A DNA stretch of 64,000 nt from Amblyomma americanum (GCF_052857255.1 NW_027526663.1:90001-154000), one strand, 5' to 3'. Counted from the stretch's first letter, positions 41,330 to 63,729 are shown. The notes: a model not told the origin generated them from the letters alone. Program-made: numbers and translations.

Positions 41330-42955
41330 GCAGCAGCAACAAGCAGCAGCAGCAAGCAGCAGCAAGCAGCAGCAGCAAGCAGCAGCAAGCAGCAGCAGCA
41401 AGCAGTAGCAGCAAGCAGCAGCAGCAAGCAGAAGCAGCAAGCAGCAGCAAGCAGCAGCAGCAAGCAGCAGCAGCAAGCAGCAGCAGCAAGCAGCAGCAGC
41501 AGCAAGCAGCAGCACCAAGCAGCAGCAGCAAGCAGCAGCAGCAAGCAGCAGCAGCAGCAGCAAGCAGCAGCAGCAGCAGCAAGCAGCAGCCAGCAGCAGC
41601 AGCAAGCAGCAGCAGCAAGCAGCAGTAGCAAGCAGCAGCAGCAGCAAGCAGCGGCAGCAAGCAGCAGCAGCAAGCAGCAGCAGCAAGCAGCAGCAGCAAG
41701 CAGCAGCAAGCAGCAGCAGCAGCAACAGCGGCAGCAGCAGCAAGCAGCAGCAGCAGCAAGCAGCAGCAGCAAGCAGCAGTAGCAGCAAGCACCAACAGCA
41801 AGCAGCAGTAGCAGCAAGCACCAGCAACAAGCAGCAGCAGCAAGGCGCAGCAGCAGCAGCAGCAAGCAGCAGCAAGCAGCAGCAAGCAGCAGCAGCAAGC
41901 AGCAGCAGCAGCAAGCAGCAGCAGCAAGTAGCAGCAAGCAGCAGCAGCAAGCAGTAGCAGCAAGCAGCAGCAGCAAGCAGCAGCAGCAAGCAGCAGCAGA
42001 AAGCAGGAGCAGCAAGCAGCAGCAGCAAGCAGCAGCAGCAAGCAGCAGCAGCAAGCAGCAGAAGCAAGCAGCAGCAGCAGCAGCAAGCAGCAGCAAGCAG
42101 CAGCAGCAAGCAGCAGCAGCAAGCAGCAGCAGCAAGCAGCAGCAGCAAGCAGCAGCAGCAAACAGCAGCAAGCAGCAGCAGCAAGCAGCAGCAGCAGCAA
42201 GCAGCAGCAGCAGCAAGCGGCAGCAGCAGCAAGCAGCAGCAGCAAGCAGCAGTAGCAAGCAGCAGCAGCAAGCAGCAGCAGCAGCAAGCAGCAGCAGCAA
42301 GCAGCAGCAGCAAGCAGCAGCAAGCAGCAGCAGCAAGCAGCAGCAAGCAGCAGCAGCAAGCAGCTGCAGCAGCAGCAAGCAGCAGCAGCAAGCAGCAGCA
42401 GCAGCAAGCAGCAGCAGCAGCAAGCAGCAAGCAGCAGCAGCAGCAGCACGCAGCAGGAAGTAGCAGCAAGCAGCAGCAGCAAGCAGCAGCAGCAGCAACA
42501 GCAGCAAGGAGCAGCAACAAGCAGCAGCAGCAGCAAGCAGCAGCAGCAGCAGCAAGCAGCAGCAAGCAGCAGCAAGCAGCAGCAAGCAGCAAGCAGCAGC
42601 AAACAGCAGCAAGCAACAACAAGCAGCAGCAAGCAGCAGCAAGCAGCAGCAGCAAGCAGCAGCAGCAAGCAGCAGCAGCAAGCAGCAAGCACAAGCAGCA
42701 GCAGCAAGCAGCAGCAGCAAGCAGCAACAGCAAGCAGCAGCAGCAAGCAGCAGCAGCAAGCAGCAGCAGCAAGCAGCAGCAGCAAGCAGCAGCAGCAGCA
42801 AGCAGCAGCAAGCAGCAGCATGCAGCAGCAAGCAGCAGCAGCAGCAGCAGCAGCAGCAAGCAGCAAGCAGCAGCAGCAAGCAGCAGCAGCAAGCAGCAGC
42901 AGCAAGCAGCAGCAGCATGCAGCAGCAAGCAGCAGCAAGCAGCAGCAGCAGCAGC

Positions 42956-43006
<51 letters not shown>

Positions 43007-43329
43007 GCAGCAGCAGCAGCAGCAAGCAGCAGCAGCAGCAAGCAGCAGCAGCAATCAGCAGCAGCAAGCAGCAGCAAGCAGCAGCAAGCAGCAGCAGCAG
43101 CAAGCAGCAGCAAGCAGCAGCAAGCAGCAGCAGCAAGCAGCAGCAGCAAACAGCAGCAAGCAGCAGCAGCAAGTAGCAGCAGCAGCAAGCAGCAGCAGCA
43201 AGCAGCAGTAGCAAGCAGCAGCAGCAGCAGCAGCAAGCAGCAGCAAGCAGCAGCAACCAGCAGCAGCAAGCAGCAGCAGCAGCAGCAGCAAGCAGCAAGC
43301 AGCAGCAAGCAGCAGCAGCAAGCAGGAGC
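39120..43329 (+). repeat. K-M unit followed by a 2.0 kb tandem pair (O-P-Q-R-A)
   Basis: After gcatcaag 39120 and gaaagcaccagcaac 39536 the sequence holds two copies of O-P-Q-R-A. The first is 39980, 40347, 40437, 40610 and 40752, with a second ATG at 40859. The second is 41999, 42363, 42447, 42613 and 42820, with a second ATG at 42917. Offsets are 2019, 2016, 2010, 2003, 2068 and 2058. Between them lie ccgg 41206 and ggcgc 41844. The double-ATG form (two gcatgc about 100 bp apart) begins here and recurs to the right. Confidence 0.84.
39271..39394 (+). repeat. CAG tract (AGC AGT)3 (AGC)30 AGG (AGC)4 A
   Basis: The tract holds 41 triplets in register. It has three alternating AGT triplets at the 5' end and a single AGG near the 3' end, matching the layout of the tract at 24478-24625 with smaller variant blocks. 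Confidence 0.9.
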
Positions 43330-43573
43330 ATTAAGCAGCAGCAGCAAGCAGCAGCAGCAGCAAGCAGCAGCAGCAGCAAGCAGCAGCAGCAGCAAGCAGC
43401 AGCAACAAGCAGCAGCAGCAGCAGCAAGCAGCAGCAGCAGCAAGCAGCAGCAGCAATCAGCAGCAGCAAGCAGCAGCAAGCAGCAAGCAGCAGCAAGCAG
43501 CAGCAGCAAGCAGAAGCAGCAAGCAGTAGCAGCAGCAAGCAGCAGCAGCAGCAGCAGGAGTAGCAGTAGTAGT

Positions 43574-43734
<161 letters not shown>

Positions 43735-46700
43735 AGCAGCAGCAGCAAGAAGCAGCAGCAGCAAGCAGCAGCAGCAAGCAGCAGTAGCAGCAAGCACCAA
43801 CAGCAAGCAGCAGTAGCAGCAAGCACCAGCAACAAGCAGCAGCAGCAAGGCGCAGCAGCAGCAGCAGCAAGCAGCAGCAAGCAGCAGCAGCAAGCAGCAG
43901 CAGCAGCAAGCAGCAGCAGCAGGAAGCAGCAGCAAGTAGCAGCAAGCAGCAGCAGCAAGCAGAAGCAGCAAGCAGCAGCAGCAAGCAGCAGCAGCAGCAG
44001 CAGCAGCAGCAAGCAGCAGCAGCAGCAGCAACCAGCAGCAGCAAGCAGCAGCAGCAAGCAGCAGCAGCAGCAAGCAGCAGCAGCAAGCACAAGCAGCAAG
44101 CAGCAGCAGCAAGCAGCAGCAGCAGCAGCAAGCAGCAGCAACAAGCAGCAGCAGCAAGCAGCACCAGCAGCAGCAAGCAGCAGCAAGCAGCAGCAGCAAG
44201 CAGCAGCAGCAAGCAGCAGCAAGCAGCAGCAGCAAGCAGTAGCAGCAAGCAGCAGCAGCAAGCAGAAGCAGCAAGCAGCAGCAGCAAGCAGCCGGAGCAA
44301 GCAGCAGCAGCAAGCAGCAGCAGCATGCAGATGCAGCAAGCAGCAGCACCAAGCAGCAGCAGCAAGCAGCAGCAGCAAGCAGCAGCAGGAGCAGCAAGCT
44401 GCAGCAAGCAGCAGCAGCAAGCAGCAGCCAGCAGCAGCAAGCAGCAGCAGCAAGCAGCAGTAGCAAGCAGCAGCAGCAAGCAGCAGCAGCAAGCAGCGGC
44501 AGCAAGCAGCAGCAGCAAGCAGCAGCAGCAAGCAGCGGCAGCAAGCAGCAGCAGCAAGCAGCAGCAGCAAGCAGCAGCAAGCAGCAGCAAGCAGCAGCAA
44601 GCAGCAGCAGCAGCAGAGCAGCAGCAAGCAGCAGCAAGCCGCAGCAAGCCGCAGCAAGCAGCAGCAAGCAGCAGCAGCAAGCAGCAGCAAGCAGCAGCAG
44701 AAAGCAGCAGCAGCAAGCAGCAGCAAGCAGCAGCAGCAGCAGCAGCAGCAAGCAGCAGCAGCAAGCAGCAGCAGCAGCAAGCAGCAGCAGCAGCAAGCAG
44801 CAGCAGCAGCAGCAGCAAGCAGCAGCAGCAAGCAGCAGCAACAAGCAGCAGCAGCAAGCAGCAGCAGCAGCAGCAAGCAGCAGCAGCAAGCAGCAGCAGC
44901 AAGCAGCAGCAGCAGCAAGTAGCAGCAGCAGCAAGCAGCAGCAAGCAGCAGCAAGCAGCAGCAGCAAGCAGCAGCAGCAGGAAGCAGCAGCAAGTAGCAG
45001 CAAGCAGCAGCAGCAAGCAGAAGCAGCAAGCAGCAGCAGCAAGCAGCAGCAGCAGCAGCAAGCAGCAGCAGCAGCAGCAACCAGCAGCAGCAAGCAGCAG
45101 CAGCAAGCAGCAGCAGCAAGCACCAGCAGCAAGCAGCAGCAGCAAGCAGCAGCAGCAGCAGCAGTAGCAAGCAGCAGCAACAAGCAGCAGCAGCAAGCAG
45201 CACCAGCAGCAGCAAGCAGCAGCAAGCAGCAGCAGCAAGCAGCAGCAGCAAGCAGCAGCAAGCAGCAGCAGCAAGCAGTAGCAGCAAGCAGCAGCAGCAA
45301 GCAGAAGCAGCAAGCAGCCGGAGCAAGCAGCAGCAGCAAGCAGCAGCAGCAAGCAGCAGCAGCAAGCAGCAGCAGCAAGCTGCAGCAAGCAGCAGCAGCA
45401 AGCAGCAGCCAGCAGCAGCAAGCAGCAGCAGCAAGCAGCAGTAGCAAGCAGCAGCAGCAAGCAGCAGCAGCAAGCAGCGGCAGCAAGCAGCAGCAGCAAG
45501 CAGCAGTAGCAAGCAGCAGCAGCAAGCAGCAGCAGCAAGCAGCGGCAGCAAGCAGGAGCAGCAAGCAGCAGCAGCAGCAAGCAGCAGCAAGCAGCAGCAA
45601 GCAGCAGCAGCAGCAGAGCAGCAGCAAGCAGCAGCAAGCCGCAGCAAGCCGCAGCAAGCAGCAGCAAGCAGCAGCAGCAAGCAGCAGCAAGCAGCAGCAG
45701 CAGCAGCAGCAGCAGCAAGCAGCAGCAACAAGCAGCAGCAGCAAGCAGCAGCAGCAGCAGCAAGCAGCAGCAGCAAGCAGCCGGAGCAAGCAGCAGCAGC
45801 AAGCAGCAGCAGCATGCAGATGCAGCAAGCAGCAGCACCAAGCAGCAGCAGCAAGCAGCAGCAGCAGCAGCAAGCTGCAGCAAGCAGCAGCAGCAAGCAG
45901 CAGCCAGCAGCAGCAAGCAGCAGCAGCAAGCAGCAGTAGCAAGCAGCAGCAGCAAGCAGCAGCAGCAAGCAGCGGCAGGAAGCAGCAGCAGCAAGCAGCA
46001 GCAGCAAGCAGCGGCAGCAAGCTGCAGCAGCAAGCAGCAGCAGCAAGCAGCAGCAAGCAGCAGCAAGCAGCAGCAGCAGCAGAGCAGCAGCAAGCAGCAG
46101 CAAGCCGCAGCAAGCCGCAGCAAGCAGCAGCAAGCAGCAGCAGCAAGCAGCAGCAAGCAGCAGCAGAAAGCAGCAGCAGCAAGCAGCAGCAAGCAGCAGC
46201 AGCAGCAGCAGCAGCAAGCAGCAGCAGCAAGCAGCAGCAGCAAGCAGCAGCAGCAAGCAGCAGCAGCAGCAAGCAGCAGCAGCAAGCAGCAGCAACAAGC
46301 AGCAGCAGCAAGCAGCAGCAGCAGCAGCAAGCAGCAGCAGCAAGCAGCAGCAGCAGCAAGCAGCAGCAGCAGCAGCAACCAGCAGCAGCAAGCAGCAGCA
46401 GCAAGCAGCAGCAGCAGCAAGCAGCAGCAGCAAGCACCAGCAGCAAGCAGCAGCAGCAAGCAGCAGCAGCAGCAGCAGCAGCAGCAAGCAGCAGCAACAA
46501 GCAGCAGCAGCAAGCAGCACCAGCAGCAGCAAGCAGCAGCAAGCAGCAGCAGCAAGCAGCAGCAGCAAGCAGCAGCAGCAAGCAGCAGCAGCAGCAAGCA
46601 GCAGCAGCAGCAGCAAGCAGCAGCAGCAAGCAGCAGCAGCAGCAAGCAGCAGCAGCAGCAAGCAGCAGCAGCAGCAGCAAGCAGCAGCAGCTAGCAGCAG

Positions 46701-47498
46701 CAGCAGCAGCACGCAGCAGGAAGTAGCAGCAAGCAGCAGCAGCAAGCAGCAGCAGCAGCAGCAACAGCAGCAAGGAGCAGCAACAAGCAGCAGCAGCAGC
46801 AAGCAGCAGCGGCAGCAGCAAGCAGCAGCAAGCAGCAGCAAGCAGCAAGCAGCAGCAAGCAGCAGCAAGCAACAACAAGCAGCAGCAAGCAGCAGCAAGC
46901 AGCAGCAGCAAGCAGCAGCAGCAAGCAGCAAGCACAAGCAGCAGCAGCAAGCAGCAGCAGCAAGCAGCAGCAGCAAGCAGCAGCAGCAGCAAGCAGCAGC
47001 AGCAGCAGCAAGCAGCAGCAGCAAGCAGCAGCAGCAGCAAGCAGCAGCAGCAGCAAGCAGCAGCAGCAGCAGCAGCAAGCAGCAGCAGCTAGCAGCAGCA
47101 GCAGCAGCACGCAGCAGGAAGTAGCAGCAAGCAGCAGCAGCAAGCAGCAGCAGCAGCAGCAACAGCAGCGAGCAGCAACAAGCAGCAGCAGCAGCAAGCA
47201 GCAGCGGCAGCAGCAAGCAGCAGCAAGCAGCAGCAAGCAGCAAGCAGCAGCAAGCAGCAGCAAGCAACAACAAGCAGCAGCAAGCAGCAGCAAGCAGCAG
47301 CAGCAAGCAGCAGCAGCAAGCAGCAAGCACAAGCAGCAGCAGCAAGCAGCAGCAGCAAGCAGCAGCAGCAGCAAGCAGCAGCAGCAGCAAGCAGCAGCAG
47401 CAGCAAGCAGCAGCAGCAGCAGCAAGCAGCAGCAAGCAGCAGCAAGCAGCAGCAAGCAGCAGCAGCAAGCAGCAGCAAGCAGCAGCAGCAGCAAGCAG

Positions 47499-47532
<34 letters not shown>

Positions 47533-47600
47533 CAGCAGCAGCAAGCAGCAGCAGCAAGCAGCAGCAGCAGCAGCAGCAAGCAGCAGCAGCAAGCAGCAGC

Positions 47601-47633
<33 letters not shown>

Positions 47634-48245
47634 GCAGCAGCAGCAAGCAGCAGCAACAAGCAGCAGCAGCAAGCAGCACCAGCAGCAGCAAGCAGCAGCA
47701 GCAGCAAGCAGCAGCAGCAAGCAGCAGCAAGCAGCAGCAGAAAGCAGCAGCAGCAAGCAGCAGCAGCAAGCAGCAGCAGCAAGCAGCAGCAGCAAGCAGC
47801 AGAAGCAAGCAGCAGCAAGCAGCAGCAAGCAGCAGCAGCAAGCAGCAGCAGCAAGAAGCAGCAGCAAGCAGCAGCAGCAAACAGCAGCAAGCAGCAGCAG
47901 CAAGCAGCAGCAGCAAGCAGCAGCAGCAGCAGGAGGAGCAGCAGCAGCAAGCAGCAGCAGCAAGCAGCAGCAGCAGCAGCAAGCAGCAGCAAGCACCAGA
48001 AGCAAGCAGCAGCAGCAAGCAGCAGCAAGCAGCAGCAGCAAGCACCAGCAGCAAGCAGCAGCACCAGCAAGCAGCAGCAGCAGCAAGCAGCAGCAGCAAG
48101 CAGCAGCAGAAAGCACCAGCAACAAGCAGCAGCAGCAAGCCGCAGCAGCAGCAGCAGCAAGCAGCAGCAAGCAGCAGCAAGTAGCAGCAGCAGCAAGCAG
48201 CAGCAGCAGCAGCAGCAGCAACCAGCAGCAGCAACCAGCAGCAGC

Positions 48246-48311
<66 letters not shown>

Positions 48312-48494
48312 GCAGCAGCAGCAAGCAGCAGCAGCAAGCACCAGCAGCAAGCAGCAGCAGCAAGCAGAAGCAGCAGCAGCAAGCAGCCGCAACAAGCAGC
48401 AGCAGCAAGCAGCACCAGCAGCAGCAAGCAGCAGCAGCAAGCAGCAGCAGCAAGCAGCAGCAAGCAGCAGCATGCAGCAGCAAGCAGCAGCAGC

Positions 48495-48530
<36 letters not shown>

Positions 48531-48636
48531 GCAGCAAGCAGCAGCAGCAAGCAGCAGCAGCAAGCAGCAGCAGCAAGCAGCAGCAGCAAGCAGCAGCAGC
48601 ATGCAGCAGCAAGCAGCAGCAAGCAGCAGCAGCAGC

Positions 48637-48637
<1 letters not shown>

Positions 48638-48713
<76 letters not shown>
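48638..48713 (+). repeat. Pure CAG tract, (AGC)25A
   Basis: The run is 76 bp in perfect register, just after the second ATG of the pair at 48472 and 48601. Confidence 0.88.
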
Positions 48714-48714
<1 letters not shown>

Positions 48715-49054
48715 GCAGCAGCAGCAGCAGCAAGCAGCAGCAGCAGCAAGCAGCAGCAGCAATCAGCAGCAGCAAGCAGCAGCAAGCAGCAGCAAGCAGC
48801 AGCAGCAGCAGCAAGCAGCAGCAAGCAGCAGCAAGCAGCAGCAGCAAGCAGCAGCAGCAAACAGCAGCAAGCAGCAGCAGCAAGTAGCAGCAGCAGCAAG
48901 CAGCAGCAGCAAGCAGCAGTAGCAAGCAGCAGCAGCAGCAGCAGCAGCAAGCAGCAGCAAGCAGCAGCAAGCAGCAGCAAGCAGCAGCAACCAGCAGCAG
49001 CAAGCAGCAGCAGCAAGCAGCAAGCAGCAGCAAGCAGCAGCAGCAAGCAGGAGC

Positions 49055-57254
<8,200 letters not shown>

Positions 57255-57490
57255 ATTAAGCAGCAGCAGCAAGCAGCAGCAGCAGCAAGCAGCAGCAGCA
57301 GCAAGCAGCAGCAACAAGCAGCAGCAGCAGCAAGCAGCAGCAGCAATCAGCAGCAGCAAGCAGCAGCAAGCAGCAGCAAGCAGCAGCAAGCAGCAGCAAG
57401 CAGCAAGCAGCAGCAAGCAGCAGCAGCAAGCAGAAGCAGCAAGCAGTAGCAGCAGCAAGCAGCAGCAGCAGCAGCAGCAGTAGCAGTAGT

Positions 57491-57571
<81 letters not shown>

Positions 57572-60500
57572 GCAGCAGCAGCAGCAAGCAGCAGCAGCAA
57601 GCAGCAGTAGCAGCAAGCACCAACAGCAAGCAGCAGTAGCAGCAAGCACCAGCAACAAGCAGCAGCAGCAAGGCGCAGCAGCAGCAGCAGCAAGCAGCAG
57701 CAAGCAGCAGCAAGCAGCAGCAAGCAGCAGCAAGCAGCAGCAAGCAGCAGCAAGCAGCAGCAGCAAGCAGCAGCAGCAGCAAGCAGCAGCAGCAGGAAGC
57801 AGCAGCAAGTAGCAGCAAGCAGCAGCAGCAAGCAGAAGCAGCAAGCAGCAGCAGCAAGCAGCAGCAGCAGCAGCAGCAAGCAGCAGCAGCAGCAGCAACC
57901 AGCAGCAGCAAGCAGCAGCAGCAAGCAGCAGCAGCAGCAAGCAGCAGCAGCAAGCACCAGCAGCAAGCAGCAGCAGCAAGCAGCAGCAGCAGCAGCAGCA
58001 GCAAGCAGCAGCAACAAGCAGCAGCAGCAAGCAGCACCAGCAGCAGCAAGCAGCAGCAAGCAGCAGCAGCAAGCAGCAGCAGCAAGCAGCAGCAAGCAGC
58101 CGGAGCAAGCAGCAGCAGCAAGCAGCAGCAGCATGCAGATGCAGCAAGCAGCAGCACCAAGCAGCAGCAGCAAGCAGCAGCAGCAAGCAGCAGCAGCAGC
58201 AGCAAGCTGCAGCAAGCAGCAGCAGCAAGCAGCAGCCAGCAGCAGCAAGCAGCAGCAGCAAGCAGCAGTAGCAAGCAGCAGCAGCAAGCAGCAGCAGCAA
58301 GCAGCGGCAGCAAGCAGCAGCAGCAAGCAGCAGCAGCAAGCAGCGGCAGCAAGCAGCAGCAGCAAGCAGCAGCAAGCAGCAGCAAGCAGCAGCAAGCAGC
58401 AGCAGCAGCAGAGCAGCAGCAAGCAGCAGCAAGCCGCAGCAAGCCGCAGCAAGCAGCAGCAAGCAGCAGCAAGCAGCAGCAAGCAGCAGCAGAAAGCAGC
58501 AGCAGCAAGCAGCAGCAAGCAGCAGCAGCAGCAGCAGCAAGCAGCAGCAGCAAGCAGCAGCAGCAGCAAGCAGCAGCAGCAGCAAGCAGCAGCAGCAGCA
58601 GCAGCAAGCAGCAGCAGCAAGCAGCAGCAACAAGCAGCAGCAGCAAGCAGCAGCAGCAGCAGCAAGCAGCAGCAGCAAGCAGCAGCAGCAAGCAGCAGCA
58701 GCAGCAAGTAGCAGCAGCAGCAAGCAGCAGCAAGCAGCAGCAAGCAGCAGCAAGCAGCAGCAGCAAGCAGCAGCAGCAGGAAGCAGCAGCAAGTAGCAGC
58801 AAGCAGCAGCAGCAAGCAGAAGCAGCAAGCAGCAGCAGCAAGCAGCAGCAGCAGCAGCAAGCAGCAGCAGCAGCAGCAACCAGCAGCAGCAAGCAGCAGC
58901 AGCAAGCAGCAGCAGCAGCAAGCAGCAGCAGCAAGCACCAGCAGCAAGCAGCAGCAGCAAGCAGCAGCAGCAGCAGCAGTAGCAAGCAGCAGCAACAAGC
59001 AGCAGCAGCAAGCAGCACCAGCAGCAGCAAGCAGCAGCAAGCAGCAGCAGCAAGCAGCAGCAGCAAGCAGCAGCAAGCAGCAGCAGCAAGCAGTAGCAGC
59101 AAGCAGCAGCAGCAAGCAGAAGCAGCAAGCAGCCGGAGCAAGCAGCAGCAGCAAGCAGCAGCAGCAAGCAGCAGCAGCAAGCAGCAGCAGCAAGCTGCAG
59201 CAAGCAGCAGCAGCAAGCAGCAGCCAGCAGCAGCAAGCAGCAGCAGCAAGCAGCAGTAGCAAGCAGCAGCAGCAAGCAGCAGCAGCAAGCAGCGGCAGCA
59301 AGCAGCAGCAGCAAGCAGCAGTAGCAAGCAGCAGCAGCAAGCAGCAGCAGCAAGCAGCGGCAGCAAGCAGGAGCAGCAAGCAGCAGCAGCAAGCAGCAGC
59401 AAGCAGCAGCAAGCAGCAGCAGCAGCAGAGCAGCAGCAAGCAGCAGCAAGCCGCAGCAAGCCGCAGCAAGCAGCAGCAAGCAGCAGCAAGCAGCAGCAGC
59501 AGCAGCAGCAAGCAGCAGCAACAAGCAGCAGCAGCAAGCAGCAGCAGCAGCAGCAAGCAGCAGCAGCAAGCAGCCGGAGCAAGCAGCAGCAGCAAGCAGC
59601 AGCAGCATGCAGATGCAGCAAGCAGCAGCACCAAGCAGCAGCAGCAAGCAGCAGCAGCAGCAGCAAGCTGCAGCAAGCAGCAGCAGCAAGCAGCAGCCAG
59701 CAGCAGCAAGCAGCAGCAGCAAGCAGCAGTAGCAAGCAGCAGCAGCAAGCAGCAGCAGCAAGCAGCGGCAGCAAGCAGCAGCAGCAAGCAGCAGCAGCAA
59801 GCAGCGGCAGCAAGCAGCAGCAGCAAGCAGCAGCAGCAAGCAGCAGCAAGCAGCAGCAAGCAGCAGCAAGCAGCAGCAGCAGCAGAGCAGCAGCAAGCAG
59901 CAGCAAGCCGCAGCAAGCCGCAGCAAGCAGCAGCAAGCAGCAGCAGCAAGCAGCAGCAAGCAGCAGCAGAAAGCAGCAGCAGCAAGCAGCAGCAAGCAGC
60001 AGCAGCAACAGCAGCAGCAAGCAGCAGCAGCAAGCAGCAGCAGCAAGCAGCAGCAGCACCAAGCAGCAGCAACAAGCAGCAGCAGCAGCAGCAAGCAGCA
60101 GCAGCAAGCAGCAGCAGCAAGCAGCAGCAGCAGCAGCAAGCAGCAGCAGCAGCAGCAACCAGCAGCAGCAAGCAGCAGCAGCAAGCAGCAGCAGCAGCAA
60201 GCAGCAGCAGCAAGCACCAGCAGCAAGCAGCAGCAGCAAGCAGCAGCAGCAGCAGCAGCAGCAGCAAGCAGCAGCAACAAGCAGCAGCAGCAAGCAGCAC
60301 CAGCAGCAGCAAGCAGCAGCAAGCAGCAGCAGCAAGCAGCAGCAGCAGCAGCAAGCAGCAGCAGCAAGCAGCAGCAGCAAGCAGCAGCAGCAAGCAGCAG
60401 CAGCAGCAAGCAGCAGCAGCAGCAGCAAGCAGCAGCAGCAAGCAGCAGCAGCAAGCAGCAGCAGCAGCAAGCAGCAGCAGCAGCAAGCAGCAGCAGCAGC

Positions 60501-62093
60501 AGCAGCAAGCAGCAGCAGCTAGCAGCAGCAGCAGCAGCACGCAGCAGGAAGTAGCAGCAAGCAGCAGCAGCAAGCAGCAGCAGCAGCAGCAACAGCAGCA
60601 AGGAGCAGCAACAAGCAGCAGCAGCAGCAAGCAGCAGCGGCAGCAGCAAGCAGCAGCAAGCAGCAGCAAGCAGCAAGCAGCAGCAAGCAGCAGCAAGCAA
60701 CAACAAGCAGCAGCAAGCAGCAGCAAGCAGCAGCAGCAAGCAGCAGCAGCAAGCAGCAAGCACAAGCAGCAGCAGCAAGCAGCAGCAGCAAGCAGCAGCA
60801 GCAAGCAGCAGCAGCAGCAGCAAGCAGCAGCAGCAAGCAGCAGCAGCAGCAAGCAGCAGCAGCAGCAAGCAGCAGCAGCAGCAGCAGCAGCAAGCAGCAG
60901 CAGCTAGCAGCAGCAGCAGCAGCACGCAGCAGGAAGTAGCAGCAAGCAGCAGCAGAAAGCAGCAGCAGCAGCAGCAACAGCAGCAAGGAGCAGCAACAAG
61001 CAGCAGCAGCAGCAAGCAGCAGCGGCAGCAGCAAGCAGCAGCGGCAGCAGCAAGCAGCAGCAAGCAGCAGCAAGCAGCAAGCAGCAGCAAGCAGCAGCAA
61101 GCAACAACAAGCAGCAGCAAGCAGCAGCAAGCAGCAGCAGCAAGCAGCAGCAGCAAGCAGCAAGCACAAGCAGCAGCAGCAAGCAGCAGCAGCAAGCAGC
61201 AGCAGCAGCAAGCAGCAGCAGCAAGCAGCAGCAGCAGCAAGCAGCAGCAGCAGCAAGCAGCAGCAGCAAGCAGCAGCAGCAGCAGCAAGCAGCAGCAAGC
61301 AGCAGCAAGCAGCAGCAAGCAGCAGCAGCAAGCAGCAGCAGCAAGCAGCAGCAGCAGCAAGCAGAAGCAGCAGCAGCAAGCAGCAGCAGCAGCAGCAGCA
61401 GCAGCAACCAGCAGCAGCAAGCAGCAGCAGCAAGCAGCAGCAGCAGCAGCAAGCAGCAGCAGCAAGCAGCAGCAGCAAGCACCAGCAGCAAGCAGAAGCA
61501 GCAGCAGCAAGCAGCAGCAACAAGCAGCAGCAGCAAGCAGCACCAGCAGCAGCAAGCAGCAGCAGCAGCAAGCAGCAGCAGCAAGCAGCAGCAAGCAGCA
61601 GCAGAAAGCAGCAGCAGCAAGCAGCAGCAGCAAGCAGCAGCAGCAAGCAGCAGAAGCAAGCAGCAGCAAGCAGCAGCAAGCAGCAGCAGCAAGCAGCAGC
61701 AGCAAGAAGCAGCAGCAAGCAGCAGCAGCAAACAGCAGCAAGCAGCAGCAGCAAGCAGCAGCAGCAAGCAGCAGCAGCAGCAGCAGGAGGAGCAGCAGCA
61801 GCAAGCAGCAGCAGCAAGCAGCAGCAGCAGCAGCAAGCAGCAGCAAGCACCAGAAGCAAGCAGCAGCAGCAAGCAGCAGCAAGCAGCAGCAGCAAGCACC
61901 AGCAGCAAGCAGCAGCACCAGCAAGCAGCAGCAGCAGCAAGCAGCAGCAGCAAGCAGCAGCAGAAAGCACCAGCAACAAGCAGCAGCAGCAAGCCGCAGC
62001 AGCAGCAGCAAGCAGCAGCAAGCAGCAGCAAGTAGCAGCAGCAGCAAGCAGCAGCAGCAGCAGCAGCAACCAGCAGCAGCAACCAGCAGCAGC

Positions 62094-62147
<54 letters not shown>

Positions 62148-63576
62148 GCAGCAGCAGCAAGCAGCAGCAGCAAGCACCAGCAGCAAGCAGCAGCAGCAAG
62201 CAGAAGCAGCAGCAGCAAGCAGCCGCAACAAGCAGCAGCAGCAAGCAGCACCAGCAGCAGCAAGCAGCAGCAGCAAGCAGCAGCAGCAAGCAGCAGCAAG
62301 CAGCAGCAGCAAGCAGTAGCAGCAAGCAGCAGCAGCAAGCAGCAGCAGCAAGCAGCAGCAGAAAGCAGGAGCAGCAAGCAGCAGCAGCAAGCAGCAGCAG
62401 CAAGCAGCAGCAGCAAGCAGCAGAAGCAAGCAGCAGCAGCAGCAAGCAGCAGCAAGCAGCAGCAGCAGCAAGCAGCAGCAGCAACCAGCAGCAGCAAACA
62501 GCAGCAAGCAGCAGCAGCAAGCAGCAGCAGCAGCAGCAAGCGGCAGCAGCAGCAGCAAGCAGCAGTAGCAAGCAGCAGCAGCAAGCAGCAGCAGCAGCAG
62601 CAGCAAGCAGCAGCAGCAAGCAGCAGCAGCAAGCAGCAGCAAGCAGCAGCAAGCAGCAGCAAGCAGCAGCAAGAAGCAGCAGCAAGCAGCAGCAAGCAGC
62701 AGCAAGAAGCAGCAGCAAGCAGCAGCAGCAAGCAGCAGCAGCAGCAGCAAGCAGCAGCAGCAAGCAGCTGCAGCAGCAGCAAGCAGCAGCAGCAAGCAGC
62801 AGCAGCAAGCAGCAAGCAGCAGCAGCAGCAGCAGCAGCACGCAGCAGGAAGTAGCAGCAAGCAGCAGCAGCAAGCAGCAGCAGCAGCAGCAGCAGCAGCA
62901 CGCAGCAGGAAGTAGCAGCAAGCAGCAGCAGCAAGCAGCAGCAGCAGCAGCAACAGCAGCAAGGAGCAGCAACAAGCAGCAGCAGCAGCAGCAAGCAGCA
63001 GCAGCAGCAGCAAGCAGCAGCAAGCAGCAGCAAGCAGCAGCAAGCAGCAAGCAGCAGCAAGCAGCAAGCAGCAGCAAGCAGCAGCAAGCAACAACAAGCA
63101 GCAGCAAGCAGCAGCAAGCAGCAGCAGCAAGCAGCAGCAGCAAGCAGCAAGCACAAGCAGCAGCAGCAAGCAGCAGCAGCAAGCAGCAACAGCAAGCAGC
63201 AGCAGCAAGCAGCAGCAGCAAGCAGCAGCAGCAAGCAGCAGCAGCAAGCAGCAGCAGCAGCAAGCAGCAGCAGCAGCAAGCAGCAGCAAGCAGCAGCATG
63301 CAGCAGCAAGCAGCAGCAAGCAGCAGCAGCAAACAGCAGCAAGCAGCAGCAGCAAGCAGCAGCAGCAAGCAGCAGCAGCAAGCAGCAGCAGGAGCAAGCA
63401 GCAGCAGCAAGCGGCAGCAGCAGCAAGCAGCAGCAGCAAGCAGCAGCAGGAAGCAGCAGCAGCAAGCAGCAGTAGCAAGCAGCAGCAGCAGCAGCAAGCA
63501 GCAGCAGCAAGCAGCAGCAGCAAGCAGCAGCAGCAGCAAGCAGCAGCAGCAAGCAGCAGCAGCAGCAGCAGCAGCA

Positions 63577-63665
<89 letters not shown>

Positions 63666-63729
63666 GCAGCAAGCAGCAGCAGCAAGCAGCGGCAGCAAGC
63701 AGCAGCAGCAAGCAGCAGCAAGCAGCAGC

